Positions 9,920 to 21,494 of a stretch of DNA of 64,000 nt are shown one piece after another (position 1 is the first letter of the stretch; every line of letters starts with the position of its first letter). Position numbers and translations under genes: made by a program. The notes below the pieces were generated by a model, which saw only the letters and a list, made by a program, of their open reading frames with translations, was not told the DNA's origin and searched no databases. This stretch comes from Escarpia spicata (Eukaryota > Annelida > Polychaeta > Sabellida > Siboglinidae), in assembly GCA_963995525.1 (NCBI GenBank), contig OZ023210.1, positions 64,036,639 through 64,100,638 of the forward strand, in the 5' to 3' direction.

Positions 9920-11690
9920 ACAAGAAGAAATTAATCAATGTACTGAGGTCAGACAGTTTTTTCAGCTGAACGTTGTGAGTTAGTTAATATTTTATTAGTC
10001 TCACTCCATATAAACATGCATTAAACAAAACACAAATATATTGTATACAAGGCAGGCATTGTACACATTGACCACACTAACTACCACTGAAAAATAGCAG
10101 ACATCTTGTAATCTTCATTTACATATTTGAAATTATGTTAGATATAGCATTAGATAAATTAAATTACAGTATAATGCTGTATTGTCAAAGTAGCTGATGT
10201 AGAATTAGTCAAACCTTATTTACTTAATATTTGAAACTGTTATGACGGACCTAGAAAAGCATATCTGAGCAGATGCTCCAACAAAATATAAATTAAATTT
10301 GCCAAAAGACATAGATTACTTTATGACAGTTTATTTTGAATACATTTAATAATAACTGTTTAGTAATTTTCTCTTCATATCATGAATAAAGCAATGCTAG
10401 TTAGAGTTTAATGTTATGTTATTGTATACAGAGGCAGAGTTAATACACTGTTGGGCTCTGCCTAATTTTGACGCCTAGAGAAAAATAATTTAAAAGTGTT
10501 TCTGATGATTTTGTAACAAAACCAAAGAGCAATTCCAGGAACTGAGTAGTTCCACCCACTTCCATTGTAGCTTATGCTGTCTACTTTAATGTTTTGTATT
10601 AAATTTGAACATTTTGTTGGTGCAACATTCAAATTGCAAACACTGTTTCGGGTTTATTAAACACAATTTGGTGTGAATATACCTTTAATGTATTTATTCT
10701 AGTACTAAAAACGTTATATATTAAAAACTCGGTACAGACAAGGTCGGTTTAATATATTGTCATTCCTTTGTCAGACATCCTGTCTCATAGGTGAGCTGTG
10801 TTAAAAATCATTGCCATCATAAAATGTCAACAGCTGACACACATACCTCTCAATTTCTTTGCATTGTGCATGTTGCATTGTACAAAATAGTTTTCTTCCA
10901 TTTCAGCAAGTTGCACCTAACCGCAAACATATCATGTCTATGAAGATGAATTAAATCTGACATTTTTATTTGTTCAGATGCCGGATTTGGTATTGCTATT
11001 GAGGATATCCTATTTCCACAGCTGCAAATGGAAATGGGTTAAGATATTTATTAGCAACTTCAGATTGTGATTGACCTTGTTTATAACGGAAAAAATATGC
11101 GTAGATAATAGTCAAAATATCGACTTTTTATATAATTAATAATGCATTCACCAGATATGTATCAGAATGACTGTTTTGTATTCATAAAAAAGGCTGATAT
11201 TTACATTAACCTACAAACATGCATGCACTTACCCACACTGTGTTTGATTGTGCGATTGTTTGTATTTGTTTAACATTTAAATAATCTACTGTTGTTAAAA
11301 ACTTCTGTCATGATTTCAAAACTCTACTTTCCTGTTGCTATGAAGTTCTCAATAAGTCGGCAGAACATCTTCAGAGTTGCATCACGAAAATGTTGCCTTG
11401 AATACCGATTATTTTGTAGGGACATAGCAAGCATTAGGGCAGTAATTTTTGGGTCAAGTTGACTGTTCACCCTGTTGCTTCATGCACACATTTAATCTCA
11501 AACCATCTCAGATATCCTCTCAGCCCAACCAATAATTGAGGTTGAAAGTTTATTTCGGATTTGTAAAGTTAAATTTGGCATTGACCAGGTCAAAATAGGA
11601 ACACAGGTGAGATTGATTGAATGCAATTTTTTAGTAAACCAATACTGATGTATTATGTCAGACAAGTTTCTCTGTTACTGTGACATCTTG
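9920..11690. other. unassigned AT-rich, CpG-poor stretch
   Basis: No gene or element recognised on either strand. By direct reading, positions 10021-10620 contain only two CpG dinucleotides. Confidence 0.5.
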
Positions 11691-11694
11691 AAAT

Positions 11695-11765
11695 CAGGCA
11701 TAGCTAGGTGGCCAGTGGTTAGGGCACCTCACTGTCAGTCGAGATGTGTGCGGTATAAATCCACC
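11695..11765 (+). pseudogene. tRNA-like SINE head (degenerate)
   Basis: The A-box-like TGGCCAGTGGTTAGGGC and a decayed B box, GGTATAAATCC (consensus GGTTCAAATCC), are at tRNA spacing. The surrounding sequence to about 11860 may be a SINE body, but I found no second copy in the window. Pairing of the stems is poor. Confidence 0.45.
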
Positions 11766-11864
11766 TGTGGATGTGACCATGAACTACGATCGCGTTCACG
11801 ACCTAAAACACTGGTATTTCCAATACTTCTGGCTGGGATGACTGCACAGTATCAAAACCACCAC

Positions 11865-11906
11865 AGTAGTTATTAGGGACAGGAGATCCTGTCCCTAATA
11901 ACTACT
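11865..11906. repeat. perfect 20-bp inverted repeat with 2-nt spacer
   Basis: The arms AGTAGTTATTAGGGACAGGA and its exact complement are separated by GA. Part of the right arm recurs near 13399-13424 on the far side of the Penelope-like element. Confidence 0.95.
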
Positions 11907-12045
11907 CACCTCCATGGGTGAAGAGGTTCACCAGACTGGGTGGTTCAAATGAATGATATGTTTTTTTTATCAGTCAGTTTACCTTTTGTTCTGGTGACGT
12001 TTTGACTGCTTTCAGCAGTCTTCTTCAGACTACTACCACTAGATG

Positions 12046-13310
12046 GCGACACGGTTGTCCTTCAGCACAGACGTAGTCACTATAAGTGTGCCCCCCACAG
12101 CTGTGCCTTGGGTGGCTCTTCTTCATCTCGGTTCAAGCAGGCCTTGGTTTTTCTAATCCAGATTGCTTCTTTGATGCCTCTTGTCCTCCAGTTTTACTCC
12201 ATGTCCAAAAATGTGGCCCCCTCCCAGTCTACTATGTGGTTTTGTTGTATCATGTAGTCTGTGATGGCTGATTTGTTCATCTCCTTTTCCGATGTTTTTC
12301 TGTTGTTTCTGGTGTAGGGTCTGTTCATTGTTGCTTTGTCTGCGTCATCTCTGTGTTCTCTGATGCAGGTTCCAAGTGTGCATTTAATTTCTCCGATGTA
12401 TGTGGCATTGCAGTTCTTACATGATATAGTGTACATTCCTTCGCACATCTTGTGTGGTTCGGCTTTGTCTTTTGGTCTTACCTGTGACCTCTTGATGGCG
12501 TTGTGAGGTTTCATTGCTGTGTTCACTTTGTATTTCTTCATGATCCGTGATGTGGTTTCGGATAATCCTTGGACATACGGAAGTACCACCATGCCTTTGC
12601 CCTTGTCTTTTTCCACAGTCTTCTTCCTGATGTTGGCTTCATTCTTTTGTTTCATCTTTTTCTGTACCGTTGATACGGTCCACTGTGGATACCCGCATCG
12701 CTTTAGGACTTCTTTGATGTATTCTCTTTCTTTGCATTTATCTTCCTCCTCTGTGACTAGCGTTTCATATCTGTTTAGTAGAGTATGGATCACTCCCATC
12801 TTCTGGTGTAATGGATGATGTGAGGAGAAATTTAGATATTGGTCTGTGTGGGTTCTCTTTCGGAAGATCAGAAGTGTCACCTCCCCGATTCCTTTCTGAC
12901 TAGTACCGGTAATGTGTCTAAAAATTGCATTTTTCCTTCCGTTTTCTCTTCGTATGTACATTTTACGCTGTTAGTTTCATCCACTGTGTTAAGATGGTCC
13001 GTCAGGTGTTGTGTCATCCCTGCCTTATAGCTTCGAGAATGTCATCGATGTAGCGTTTCCACATTCTTGGTTTACATGTGACAGGGGCTGTGGTGATGGC
13101 CTCTTTTTCGAGATGTTCCATGAAGAGGTTGGCGACAATGGGGGACACAGGGCTACCCATGGCTGTGCCATATTACTGTTGGTATACAGTGTTTCTGAAT
13201 GTGAAGTAGGTTGTGTTCAGAACAAAGTCCAGTAGTTCCATAATATTTTTTATTTCCAGTCTCGTCTGGTCTGCTAATGTGGCACCATTCTGTAGTGTGG
13301 TCTTGTTTAT
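12046..13310 (-). pseudogene. Penelope-type RT plus GIY-YIG endonuclease, decayed
   Basis: Reading minus from 13310, the sequence gives IMELLDFVLNTTYFTFR, then, after a stop codon, AMGSPVSPIVANLFMEHL. The catalytic box KRYIDDIL follows (near 13060-13035; the two Asp are metal ligands). After a frameshift near 12960, the frame at 12961-12194 continues with HTDQYLNFSSHHPLHQKMG and ends in the GIY-YIG region, GMYTISCKNCNATYIGE, with CIREHRDDADKA and the conserved RPYTRNN segment. Enough motifs survive to assign the family with confidence. At least one in-frame stop and two frame changes disable it. Family role: RT and endonuclease cooperate in target-primed insertion. Confidence 0.92.
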
Positions 13311-13322
13311 CTAGCAGTAGTC

Positions 13323-13365
13323 GTCTGAAGAAGACTGCTGAGAGCAGTCGAAACGTCACGAGAAA
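13323..13365 (+). other. hammerhead-like core motif in the Penelope terminal repeat
   Basis: CTGAAGA is followed by a 7-bp hairpin (GACTGCT, GAG, AGCAGTC), then GAAA and CGTC. That resembles a type I hammerhead core (CUGANGA, stem II, GAAA, cleavage after UH). One extra A precedes stem II and stem III would be minimal, so cleavage activity is doubtful. Established knowledge: many Penelope-like elements carry hammerhead motifs in their terminal repeats. The copy at 11971-12030 has the same motif on the other strand with substitutions. Confidence 0.35.
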
Positions 13366-13424
13366 AAAGGTAAACTGACTGTGAAATAAGTAAAAATATC
13401 CCTCATAACTACTTACCTCTATGG

Positions 13425-14645
13425 CAAAGAGCGCTAGCTGAGTCGATGCGCTATGCAGCACTGCACATATAGGCCCTATGAACTGAGATATTGGATTATA
13501 GGGTGTTCTCGGAGCAGAAGGGTACAAAAGTGCCGGAACTAGCGGACCCCACATGGATTTGCGAGAACGCCTCATCAGTTAGATTTCCTACTGTGGGCAA
13601 CACAACTGTGAAACGCATAGATGGGTGTCTTTCCAATCTTAGGATTAGCAGTGAGGAATTGCCTTATTTTCCAACCCGTTCCTTAGTTCGACGATGTGCC
13701 GGAAGCTGTGCACATAGACTTCACCGAACTAGGCCTACATTGCAGCTCTATTACACTCAAAGTTACCACCACAGAGTTGATACTTGTAGAGTGTTACTAC
13801 ATGCATTTGGCAACGGAACACCTTCCTGACCTGATCAAACACGCTAAGCTCGCTGTCAATTTGTTTGGTGGAGCAGCAACTGCACCAAGTCTCAAACTAG
13901 TCGTGTGATGCCATTTCTGTACCAAGAACACTGACCATGAATAATGGGTGCTTTTTACTAGCACTTGCCATCCAAGCGTTGTTCACATGGAGGTGTTGAT
14001 GTTTGATGATAATACTACATCTTATTCGTAACTGGTAGCAATTTGTAAGTTAAATTTCAATACATAATTCTAAACAAGATGGCTTATATATTTAGATTCC
14101 GAAGATAACATAATGTACCAAGAGGATTAGGCTAATGATCATCAATATTCAATAATATATATGTGGCTCTCTGACTTAGTCCAAGTAATCTGTTTGGCCC
14201 TCCATTGAAAAAGGATGCCGGCCCCTGAGCTACACCTTCCAGAAATGGGCCATTCCATCAAACCACCTATTCTATGTAAACTGTCACTGCAAACAAGCCA
14301 TTAATCCAAATAAATACTTTCCAGTCATCAAGGTTGTGTTAGTTGGTAATTTCTCAGAATGGGCCATGCCCCCAGAGAAGCATAAGTTATCCAAGCAAAA
14401 GACCTTACTGCTTTCTTTGCCATTAATTTCTTGTGCTGCTGACATGCCTGACCCAGCACTGGAAGCAGCACCGCAATAATCAGACACTGATCCACTGTGA
14501 CAAATAACTATTAGGTGAGAGTCATTTGTCGTGTTTGTGTTCTTTAAAGTAGGGTGGAATGCATTAGCTGATTGCCAGAAGCAGAAGTCGGTTATATGGC
14601 AAACAAATAGATACTTGATGTGTCTACGAGGAAGATGGGTGAAGT
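13425..14645. other. unassigned stretch with unrecognised short open frames
   Basis: Two overlapping frames (13491-13829 and 13696-13908, plus) show no motif I can name and have no convincing splice context. The rest is AT-rich. Confidence 0.4.
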
Positions 14646-14800
14646 GAAGGGTTCCCAAATTGAGGGGCGCTGAGAAACCAGGGGGTCTTCAGCAGAAGTG
14701 CAAAAGTATGTTGGAATAGCACATTACCTGTGAAATATAAAGCCAGCTCCTAGACAAGCAGATTTGGGGGGCATGAGTTGAGACAGTTTGGGAACCTCTT
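14646..14800. mobile_element. short hAT-like MITE
   Basis: The left end AAGGGTTCCCAAATTGAGG and the inverted right end AAGAGGTTCCCAAACTGTC form terminal repeats of about 17 bp with the GGTTCCCAAA signature of hAT elements. About 155 bp long with no coding capacity. I could not find a clean 8-bp target duplication, so the exact borders are uncertain. Confidence 0.6.
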
Positions 14801-15261
14801 GGTTAAGTCATGTATACAGGGATGTTGTGCATCGCTGTGAACAACAGTGTACACTGTGAACAACGGTGTACACTGTACTAAGATTGCAGTAAATTTGTGA
14901 TTCCGTAGTTTTGGTTTTTCATTCCATGATGAACTACGATATTAATGTTCCGTCTCTCCGAATCAGTCCAGTGTCACACAAGGTGATACACAACCACTTG
15001 AGATGATGTATTTTGTGATGTTCTGTGTCATAGAAACCTGAACACTGTGTGAGGAAGGAGAATTAATGAAAACCGCCATTTTGACACTTGAGTGTATGTT
15101 TCTGTGCTGCGAGCTAGTGTCTTTCTTACCTTCTTCCGGGGCTGTCGTTTTCGACAGTTTAATCAGATACAGATCAAAGCAGCAATATTTCCTGCTGTTA
15201 GCAGCATCATGTGTTTGTAGCAGTCATACCAATTGATCAAGAAAGTCTGCTTTAGAACATC

Positions 15262-15415
15262 TACCAAGATTGAACAAGATTGCCATCCAAAGCAGGAAGC
15301 TTCATATCACAGCTGAACAAGGAGATCATTGGCTTCTGAGAGTCCAATATTTGTGTATATATGTATAACTTGCCCGTCAGAAATATAATTAATTTTTATG
15401 TCAACTTTTTTCATA
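15262..15415 (-). mobile_element. CR1-like LINE 3' tail fragment
   Basis: It matches the tail at 7877-8015 over AACAAGATTGCCATCCAAAG, GAACAAGGA, TTGGCTTCTGAGAGTCCAA and a decayed CCCGTCAGAAATAT (CCCGCCCTTCTGAGATAT). 5'-truncated and diverged. Confidence 0.7.
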
Positions 15416-15573
15416 CATTCATTATGCGAGCATTACACTGGAAGATAGTTTGTTCTATTCATTGGTCTTCCTCAGTGAGAGTGGATACTTTTTGAAGTCC
15501 AGTCTGCACTGTTGCTGTTCATGTTCTCTATTTCCTCTGTCTTTCTTTGGTTTCTTATGCGACTGGTGAATTG

Positions 15574-15575
15574 TG

Positions 15576-15651
<76 letters not shown>

Positions 15652-15655
15652 TATG
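15574..15655. repeat. (TGCG)n microsatellite
   Basis: About 19 tetranucleotide units, the last slightly degenerate. Long open frames on both strands across it are artefacts. Alternating purine-pyrimidine CG/TG steps are prone to form Z-DNA. Confidence 0.95.
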
Positions 15656-16479
15656 TGCTTGGCAGGTACACACATGAAGGTTCAGCCACGACTGTCTACA
15701 CTCCACCAACATACAGTAAAACAATCATAAAACATACCACAGGTCATCATCACCAGTCCCTGGTGCAGGGGATCAAGTGTACTCGACAGCCCAGCACAAT
15801 AAGGCCGTGTTATCAGAGCTAGCAACTTGTCATAGCTGCTTCATCGCTGGCCTCTATCATGTTGATTACATGCTGTTGGATGAAATACGGAGAGGTGTGT
15901 TTTGATGTTGCATGGTAAATAGGATTTTGTTATCTTAGATCTTTAACCGGGTGACATGTTTAAGTGGATAAACCGTTTAAGTGCACCATATGATTGGTCA
16001 TTCCAGATTTGTGAATTCAGCATGTCTGTGGGATTAACAAGTGCTTGTTTTAGCATATAAAGTATAGGGGATTTATTATTTAATGAATAGCTCAGTCATA
16101 ACGTTAGATTCTGACACGTTCTGATTAAATCACTGAAGATGATTTCACAAACACATTTCAACAAGAATATGTATGCGTTTATTTCTTAGAAAATGGTGAA
16201 CAAGATTAAACATATATCTGGTTAGATACTTGCTTCAGTATTCACACCAGGTATCTTACTATCTTATCAGCTTTCTTTATCTAGTTCATTCCATAGTTTT
16301 TCACTTACCGTATTCATTCTATTAAACGTACATACCCTAATTAGCATACATCCCATTTTAGCAGCATCTGGCAGTGTGACACTGTGACAGTGATCTCCAA
16401 TGCCAACCTTGACTGTTGAATCCATCATTATAATTTAATTTCTACCAATGTCACAAATATTTGTTAGGCAAACTGTATG

Positions 16480-16795
16480 CTTAATAGAGTGAATACGGTA
16501 AATGGATAAAAGTACTAGATGACACAAAATAACATTAGTGAAGGAAGAGTGTAGATTAGATATCAGAAAGTAGTCATTCTCAAAGAGGACTTTAATGGAA
16601 TGGAACACATGATCTCCTGATTATGTAAATGCGAACAATATTAATGTTTAAAAAAACATTGTCAAATATAGCTCAGAAGTGCCTGTTTTACACAGATGAG
16701 TAAATGTTGTTGGACTTCTAACGAACCAACGGCTTCCATGTCCACTTGCCACCTGCCACCTGTGGTTCTTGTTCAATCATGTTAAAATTAACTTC
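16480..16795 (+). mobile_element. CR1-like LINE 3' end, diverged copy
   Basis: It aligns with 22110-22370. Shared blocks are GTAGATTAGATATCAGAAAG, TCTCAAAGAGGACTTTAATG, TGGAACACATGATCTCCTGA and, in the tail, GGCTTCCATGTCCACTTGCC. More diverged than the copies at 21.5 and 52.6 kb, hence an older insertion. Confidence 0.75.
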
Positions 16796-16939
16796 CTTTC
16801 AATTTCCAGTAGGAAACATACTTGCCAGTTTCATCATGCATTCCATGTTGTATGCAATGAATGTCGTTATTCTAGCTGGTGACTAGAATGAAGCTGCAGA
16901 CATCCTGTTGATCTGCAGTGATGGAGCTAGGTCTTTGAG

Positions 16940-17320
16940 CGTGGTCAATTGGTAATGCAGTGTGTTTGTTTACATGACAGTCTGTCACTGACAGCTGGCC
17001 TTGGTACACTGCCACACTTCTGTATGCCAGAGCGAGCATCACCATCAGATGAGAGCGGAATCACTGCAGACCCATCTGTCGCTGATTGCCACCTTTGCGC
17101 TAAGTCCTGCGAGATGTTGTTACATTACCAAACGCGCAATCTCAATCTCCTCCGGCCGAGTAAATCCCTTGCTAAGACGTAAGCTACGTCGGGAAACACT
17201 GCCTACGAACTGATGCACTGATGTTGTATCATTGATGGACATTAAATTGATGCACTTCTCTGCCATCTTTGCTGGATGTTGGCATTTAAAGTAAGGCTTG
17301 TGAGTGTGGTGATGACTTGA
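16940..17320. other. unique, less AT-rich block (possible conserved non-coding element)
   Basis: Higher-complexity sequence without repeats or a plausible exon, standing out from the AT-rich surroundings. A regulatory role is only a guess from composition. Confidence 0.2.
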
Positions 17321-17959
17321 CAAACTGGACAGAGAATGTGTGTGCGTAGGAGTTACAGAGTACTTGTTCGTTCAACCATGCCTGCATGTGTCTTCATCTT
17401 GCAGGAAGTCTGTAATATTTAATATCTAGAACAAACCAAGATTATTGGTGTAAGAATGTGTTTTATTTTATGATTTTAAACAAATTTAGACTTCCCTCTA
17501 TACTTGGGAATGGCTTTCCTCAATTTGATTACAGGTGTTGTTTTCTTTGACATTCTAATATTATCCTTTATATTCAAATGTGAATGGTCAACATAGAAGT
17601 GTAGGTGTGATGGGGAAAAGAACACCTAAGGAAAAGAACAGGCTAACACCTAGTGAAATAACTTTTTTGCATAAACATTTTGTAATGCTAATAGTAATAA
17701 TATAGTGCCAGAGAGCGATCAATAATGGATGCGTCAAAGTGATTTAATATCTCACGATTCTAACATGATCCAAACACTTCTTAGAACAGGAAACTTCCAT
17801 CACCGCAAGGAACTACAAGACATGTTGGAAGTGAAGGGAACCTAGATATCTCCATTGTTGTCTCTACGAGTTTGACACTACATCCTATCAACACGACAAC
17901 ACATCCACTAGCTAATCATTTTATAGCCTTTTAGATATTGCCGTTTTAGTATGAATTGC

Positions 17960-18420
17960 TTGTTATGTTATTGCTTCTGTTGTCGCTGGTCGGACAGACA
18001 ATGAGAGGCATTTCCTTGAAGCACTGTTTGAAGTCGGCTCCTGGAATTGTGAGATGAGAACAAGTGGTGAACTTGTGTAATTGTGTGGGATAAATGCCAG
18101 GAGTCAACTGCCAGGCCTGCGAGCATTCTCCACCCCGCGGTAGAGAACTGATAAAGAGGAATGCCTCCTTTATGGAGATCTTCCACATACACCAGTCTGT
18201 TTCAGCAGGATGCCTAATGCGATTTGATTCTCCCACATCAGGGCGCAACTGAATGCGCCTCTCGATGGCAATGCGTCTGCCGGCTAATGGGACTGGCTTC
18301 GGGCAATTTTATTACACGGTATCTGCTTGAGACAGGACGTTTATTGGCAGGAGCTGGACACACTGAGGAGGGCCAAGAGACGAATGGACGCAGTTGATTG
18401 CCAGTAAATACATGCAGGTC
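17960..18420. other. unique, high-complexity block (possible conserved non-coding element)
   Basis: Contains an AT-rich homeodomain-compatible core (CAATTTTATTACACGG, about 18306) in otherwise balanced unique sequence. No exon structure recognised. Confidence 0.2.
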
Positions 18421-18835
18421 TTCCATCGATGATTCTCCTCAATTATTTCTCCTCATTCTTCCTGTTTTTTCTCCCCGTGTAAGTGCGTGCGTCTGTCTGG
18501 TTGTCAGTGGCAACTCGACGTCGAGCGGCATGCAGTGCATGTTGAAAAGTTTCGTACATGCTTCATGGTCGTGTGTGCAGATTGTCAGCTCTCTGCCTCC
18601 GCGTGCTGTTAAGTCTGTTTATTGTGCAATCGTTTCTCTGACATCCATTATCATAAACCGCCCACCTGTTAGGTTTGCATTAACATAACAGGTCTTTGAA
18701 CATGTAAAATGGTTGTATTTATAGTTTAATGTATGCATAGCATTGTACAGCAATGGAATGTCAGTGTTATGGTGGAATTTGGAATCATGAGTTCAGCAGC
18801 AAATACCTTAAATAGATATTAGAAGGAGTTTGTGA

Positions 18836-19268
18836 TGGGCAGGCAGGACATGTCTATATATGGCAGGGGAGGGGTGGCAGGACATGTCCAGAGATGGCAG
18901 GGGAGGGGTGGCAGGACATGTCCAGAGATGGCAGGGGAGGGGTGGAAGGACATGTCCAGAGATGGCAAGGAGGGATGGCAGGACATGTCCAGAGATGGCA
19001 GGGGAGGGGTGGCAGAACATGTCCAGAGATGGCAGGGGAGGGATGGCAGGACATGTCCAGAGATGGCAGGGGAGGGATGGCAGGATATGTCCAGAGATGG
19101 CAGGGGAGGGGTGGTAGGACATGTCCAGAGATGGCGGGGAGGGGTGGCAGGACATGTCCAGAGATGGCGGGGAGGAGTGGGAGAACATGTCTAGAGATGG
19201 CAGGGGAGGAGTGGCAGGACATGTCTAGAGATGGCAGGGGAGGAGTGGCAGGACATGTCTAGAGGGGA
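18836..19268. repeat. 34-bp G-rich minisatellite (about 12-13 copies)
   Basis: The unit is GGCAGGACATGTCCAGAGAT followed by GGCAGGGGAGGGGT. Variants shorten the G tract. Each unit carries the palindrome GGACATGTCC and G runs (GGGGAGGGG). Three forward and two reverse frames stay open across it and are artefacts. Confidence 0.95.
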
Positions 19269-19269
19269 G

Positions 19270-21490
19270 GGATAGCAGAAGTGGAAATTGGTAGAAGTGA
19301 GAAATGGCAGAAGAAGTTGGAGAGGATGGCAGAAGTGGGAAATTGTGGCAGAAATGGGAGACTGGAATGGTCCCAATAAAAAGTAGATTTTGGGGATTCC
19401 TTGTAACAATTTTTTATTTTATGTAAAAGGAAGAAACTTGTTATATTAATTGTAGTTGTGCATTGCCCAGTGTGCGTGAGTGTTCATGACATTTCACTGT
19501 TTACCCATACGTAGGTGTATTCACAGCCACGCCAGTTATTTTGGAATTATTCAGCTACATTGCAAGTATTGCATAAATGTAGTTTTTAGTATTTCATAGT
19601 ATAGACCTTATGTAAATTGCAACAGAACAGCTGTGATATTCATTCTGCAACCTGGTACACGAGTTATTAGTAGTGGTCTTTGATATATGAATTATACCTG
19701 TCAAAACATCAAAGCGGATCATAAAACCAGTGGTTATATACACGTACGTCAATTGACAGGCTAGACAGACACATCTCTGAATGACGTCTTGCATATTGTA
19801 TCACCAATCATCTGCTACGGGGGAATCCAGGGGTGGTGACATTGGCATTTGCACCAGTGTCCTGCTACTAACTTATATATCATTGTGAAGAATAAATATT
19901 ATGTTCCTGGTGACAGACTGCCAATTGTGAATGTGCATAATCTTTCTGCGTCACAGCACCGCTGTTCTCTCTAAAAGAATCTCCAATCACTCACAGGTGG
20001 TTTTAGCCATTGGCATCGCCACAAAGTGCACCATTGAAATAAAATAAAGTCGTTCCTACGCTTATGCGTGAGTGCGGCCTTGCGTAAGAGCGTGCGGGCG
20101 GGCGTGTATGTGTGCGTTTAGCCGCTCGACGTTTACTGCTGGTGTCATCTTTTCCGGTCATTTTCTCGTATCTGTTGATGTAAAGTTATATTAGATTGGC
20201 CCAAATTAGCATAGATTGGTTTAAGCACCATAAAAAGACATATTTAGAATATGCCCATACCGTTTCTGCATCGATGCGTTCATTCAGTCACACTGACTGT
20301 ATTAAAAATACACATTTTATTTTTTAATGCGCGTTTTGTGCAATTTTTGTGGTTCAAATTTCCATAGAGCTGCATGCGTTTTAGGGGATAATGACTGCAT
20401 TTCGGAAGCAAGCTGCATGGTTTAACAACCTGGATTTTCGGCGCACTATTGTGTCCAAAAAATAGACGCAAACAGCACTGTTTGGTCATAATATGTGCAC
20501 TTTTAAGTTGTATACATTAACATTTATGTGTGGTGATGCAGTGAACGCATTTGAACAAATCAGGAACGTTTTACTACTAAGAATGCCATTTATCGGCATA
20601 AATAATAAATACTATTATGGTTGTTTAAATGTTTACCAAATAAATTAACGAATAAATAAATTAATATGCTTTGTTAAACTTGTGAGTTGAGGACGATTAT
20701 TCTTTGTGTCGTGGGAAACTCTGCAGAAAAAATCCATCACACCCAAATGCGTGATGTTACTAACAGTTTCTAACGTGTATCAACAACATCTAGACCCGTC
20801 AGTGATGCTGTACTTTGTGAAATATACGGTTTAATCTATAATGAACAAATGAATATTACGTATAATCCGTTATCATTCTTCTAATAGCAGAAGCTCGACG
20901 TACTGGAAACGTCGCATAGACATCCGTAGCAACTGCGCATGTCCGCACCAAGTGATCGACGCTAGGCGATTTACGAGCGGCGAGTGGGTTTTGTTAATAA
21001 TTAATTCCTTCCCACGCTGCGGATGTGCGACGTGACTTTTGTAGCCATCGTCGTACGCAGGACGTCACATTAATCCGCATTCTTCCGGTGCAATGACTTG
21101 AAGACTTGATGGATTGTCATGTTATGAATTCCAATTATCGAGAAACGCTCCCGAGGCCTGGTATAGGCCTAATTTATAGTAGCGGCCATTTTTTTATTAT
21201 AGTATCTTTCGTGGGCGCCAACTCTTGTTTTTTATCCGGAAGTATCACCGGACTAACGCCGGCGTGCGGGTTGTCCCAAAACCGTACGGATTTATTGTAC
21301 TTTTAATACGGACTTCGTTCAAATTAGAATATCGTACTTTTATAGTTTTTCAATTCTTCATCCCACACGTATACAGTTTGACGAGCTTAGCAGTCGATAA
21401 AACACTGTGGTGGCTACTGACGCTGCGCTCAACAAAACTTTGGGTTTCAGGATTTGGTTTGATGTATACTGGTATACATCAAACTCGATA
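19270..21490. other. unassigned stretch
   Basis: No gene or element recognised. CpG density rises sharply from about 20.7 kb onward. A small unique CpG-rich block lies at 20890-21080. Confidence 0.4.
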
Positions 21491-21494
21491 CTCG

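Larger units (their letters stand above)
11971..13381 (-). mobile_element. Penelope-like element (truncated) with inverted terminal motifs
   Basis: The coding part (12046-13310, minus) carries a Penelope-type reverse transcriptase followed by a GIY-YIG endonuclease, a pairing diagnostic of endonuclease-positive Penelope-like elements. Outside it, a block of about 60 bp at 11971-12030 (CAGTCAGTTTACCTTTTG, then TCAGCAGTCTTCTTCAGAC) is repeated in inverted orientation at 13323-13381. Penelope elements are known for LTR-like repeats in direct or inverted arrangements. The copy starts inside the RT domain, so the N-terminal half is missing, and several stops and frameshifts make it inactive. Confidence 0.9.

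Noticed and set aside
12519..13235. Plus-strand open frames across the Penelope-like element
   Set aside because: They are antisense shadows of the RT/GIY-YIG coding strand.
13696..13908. 70-codon frame VPEAVHIDFTELGLH...
   Set aside because: It looks mildly protein-like, but no family was recognised and there is no flanking support.
15455..15822. Frames with (CVRA)n or (ARTH)n runs
   Set aside because: Translations of the (TGCG)n microsatellite. The same holds near 29.1, 25.7 and 42.5 kb.
18808..19262. Several 85-126-codon frames rich in Gly/Arg or Pro/Ser
   Set aside because: They occur in three forward and two reverse frames of a 34-bp minisatellite, which cannot all be real.
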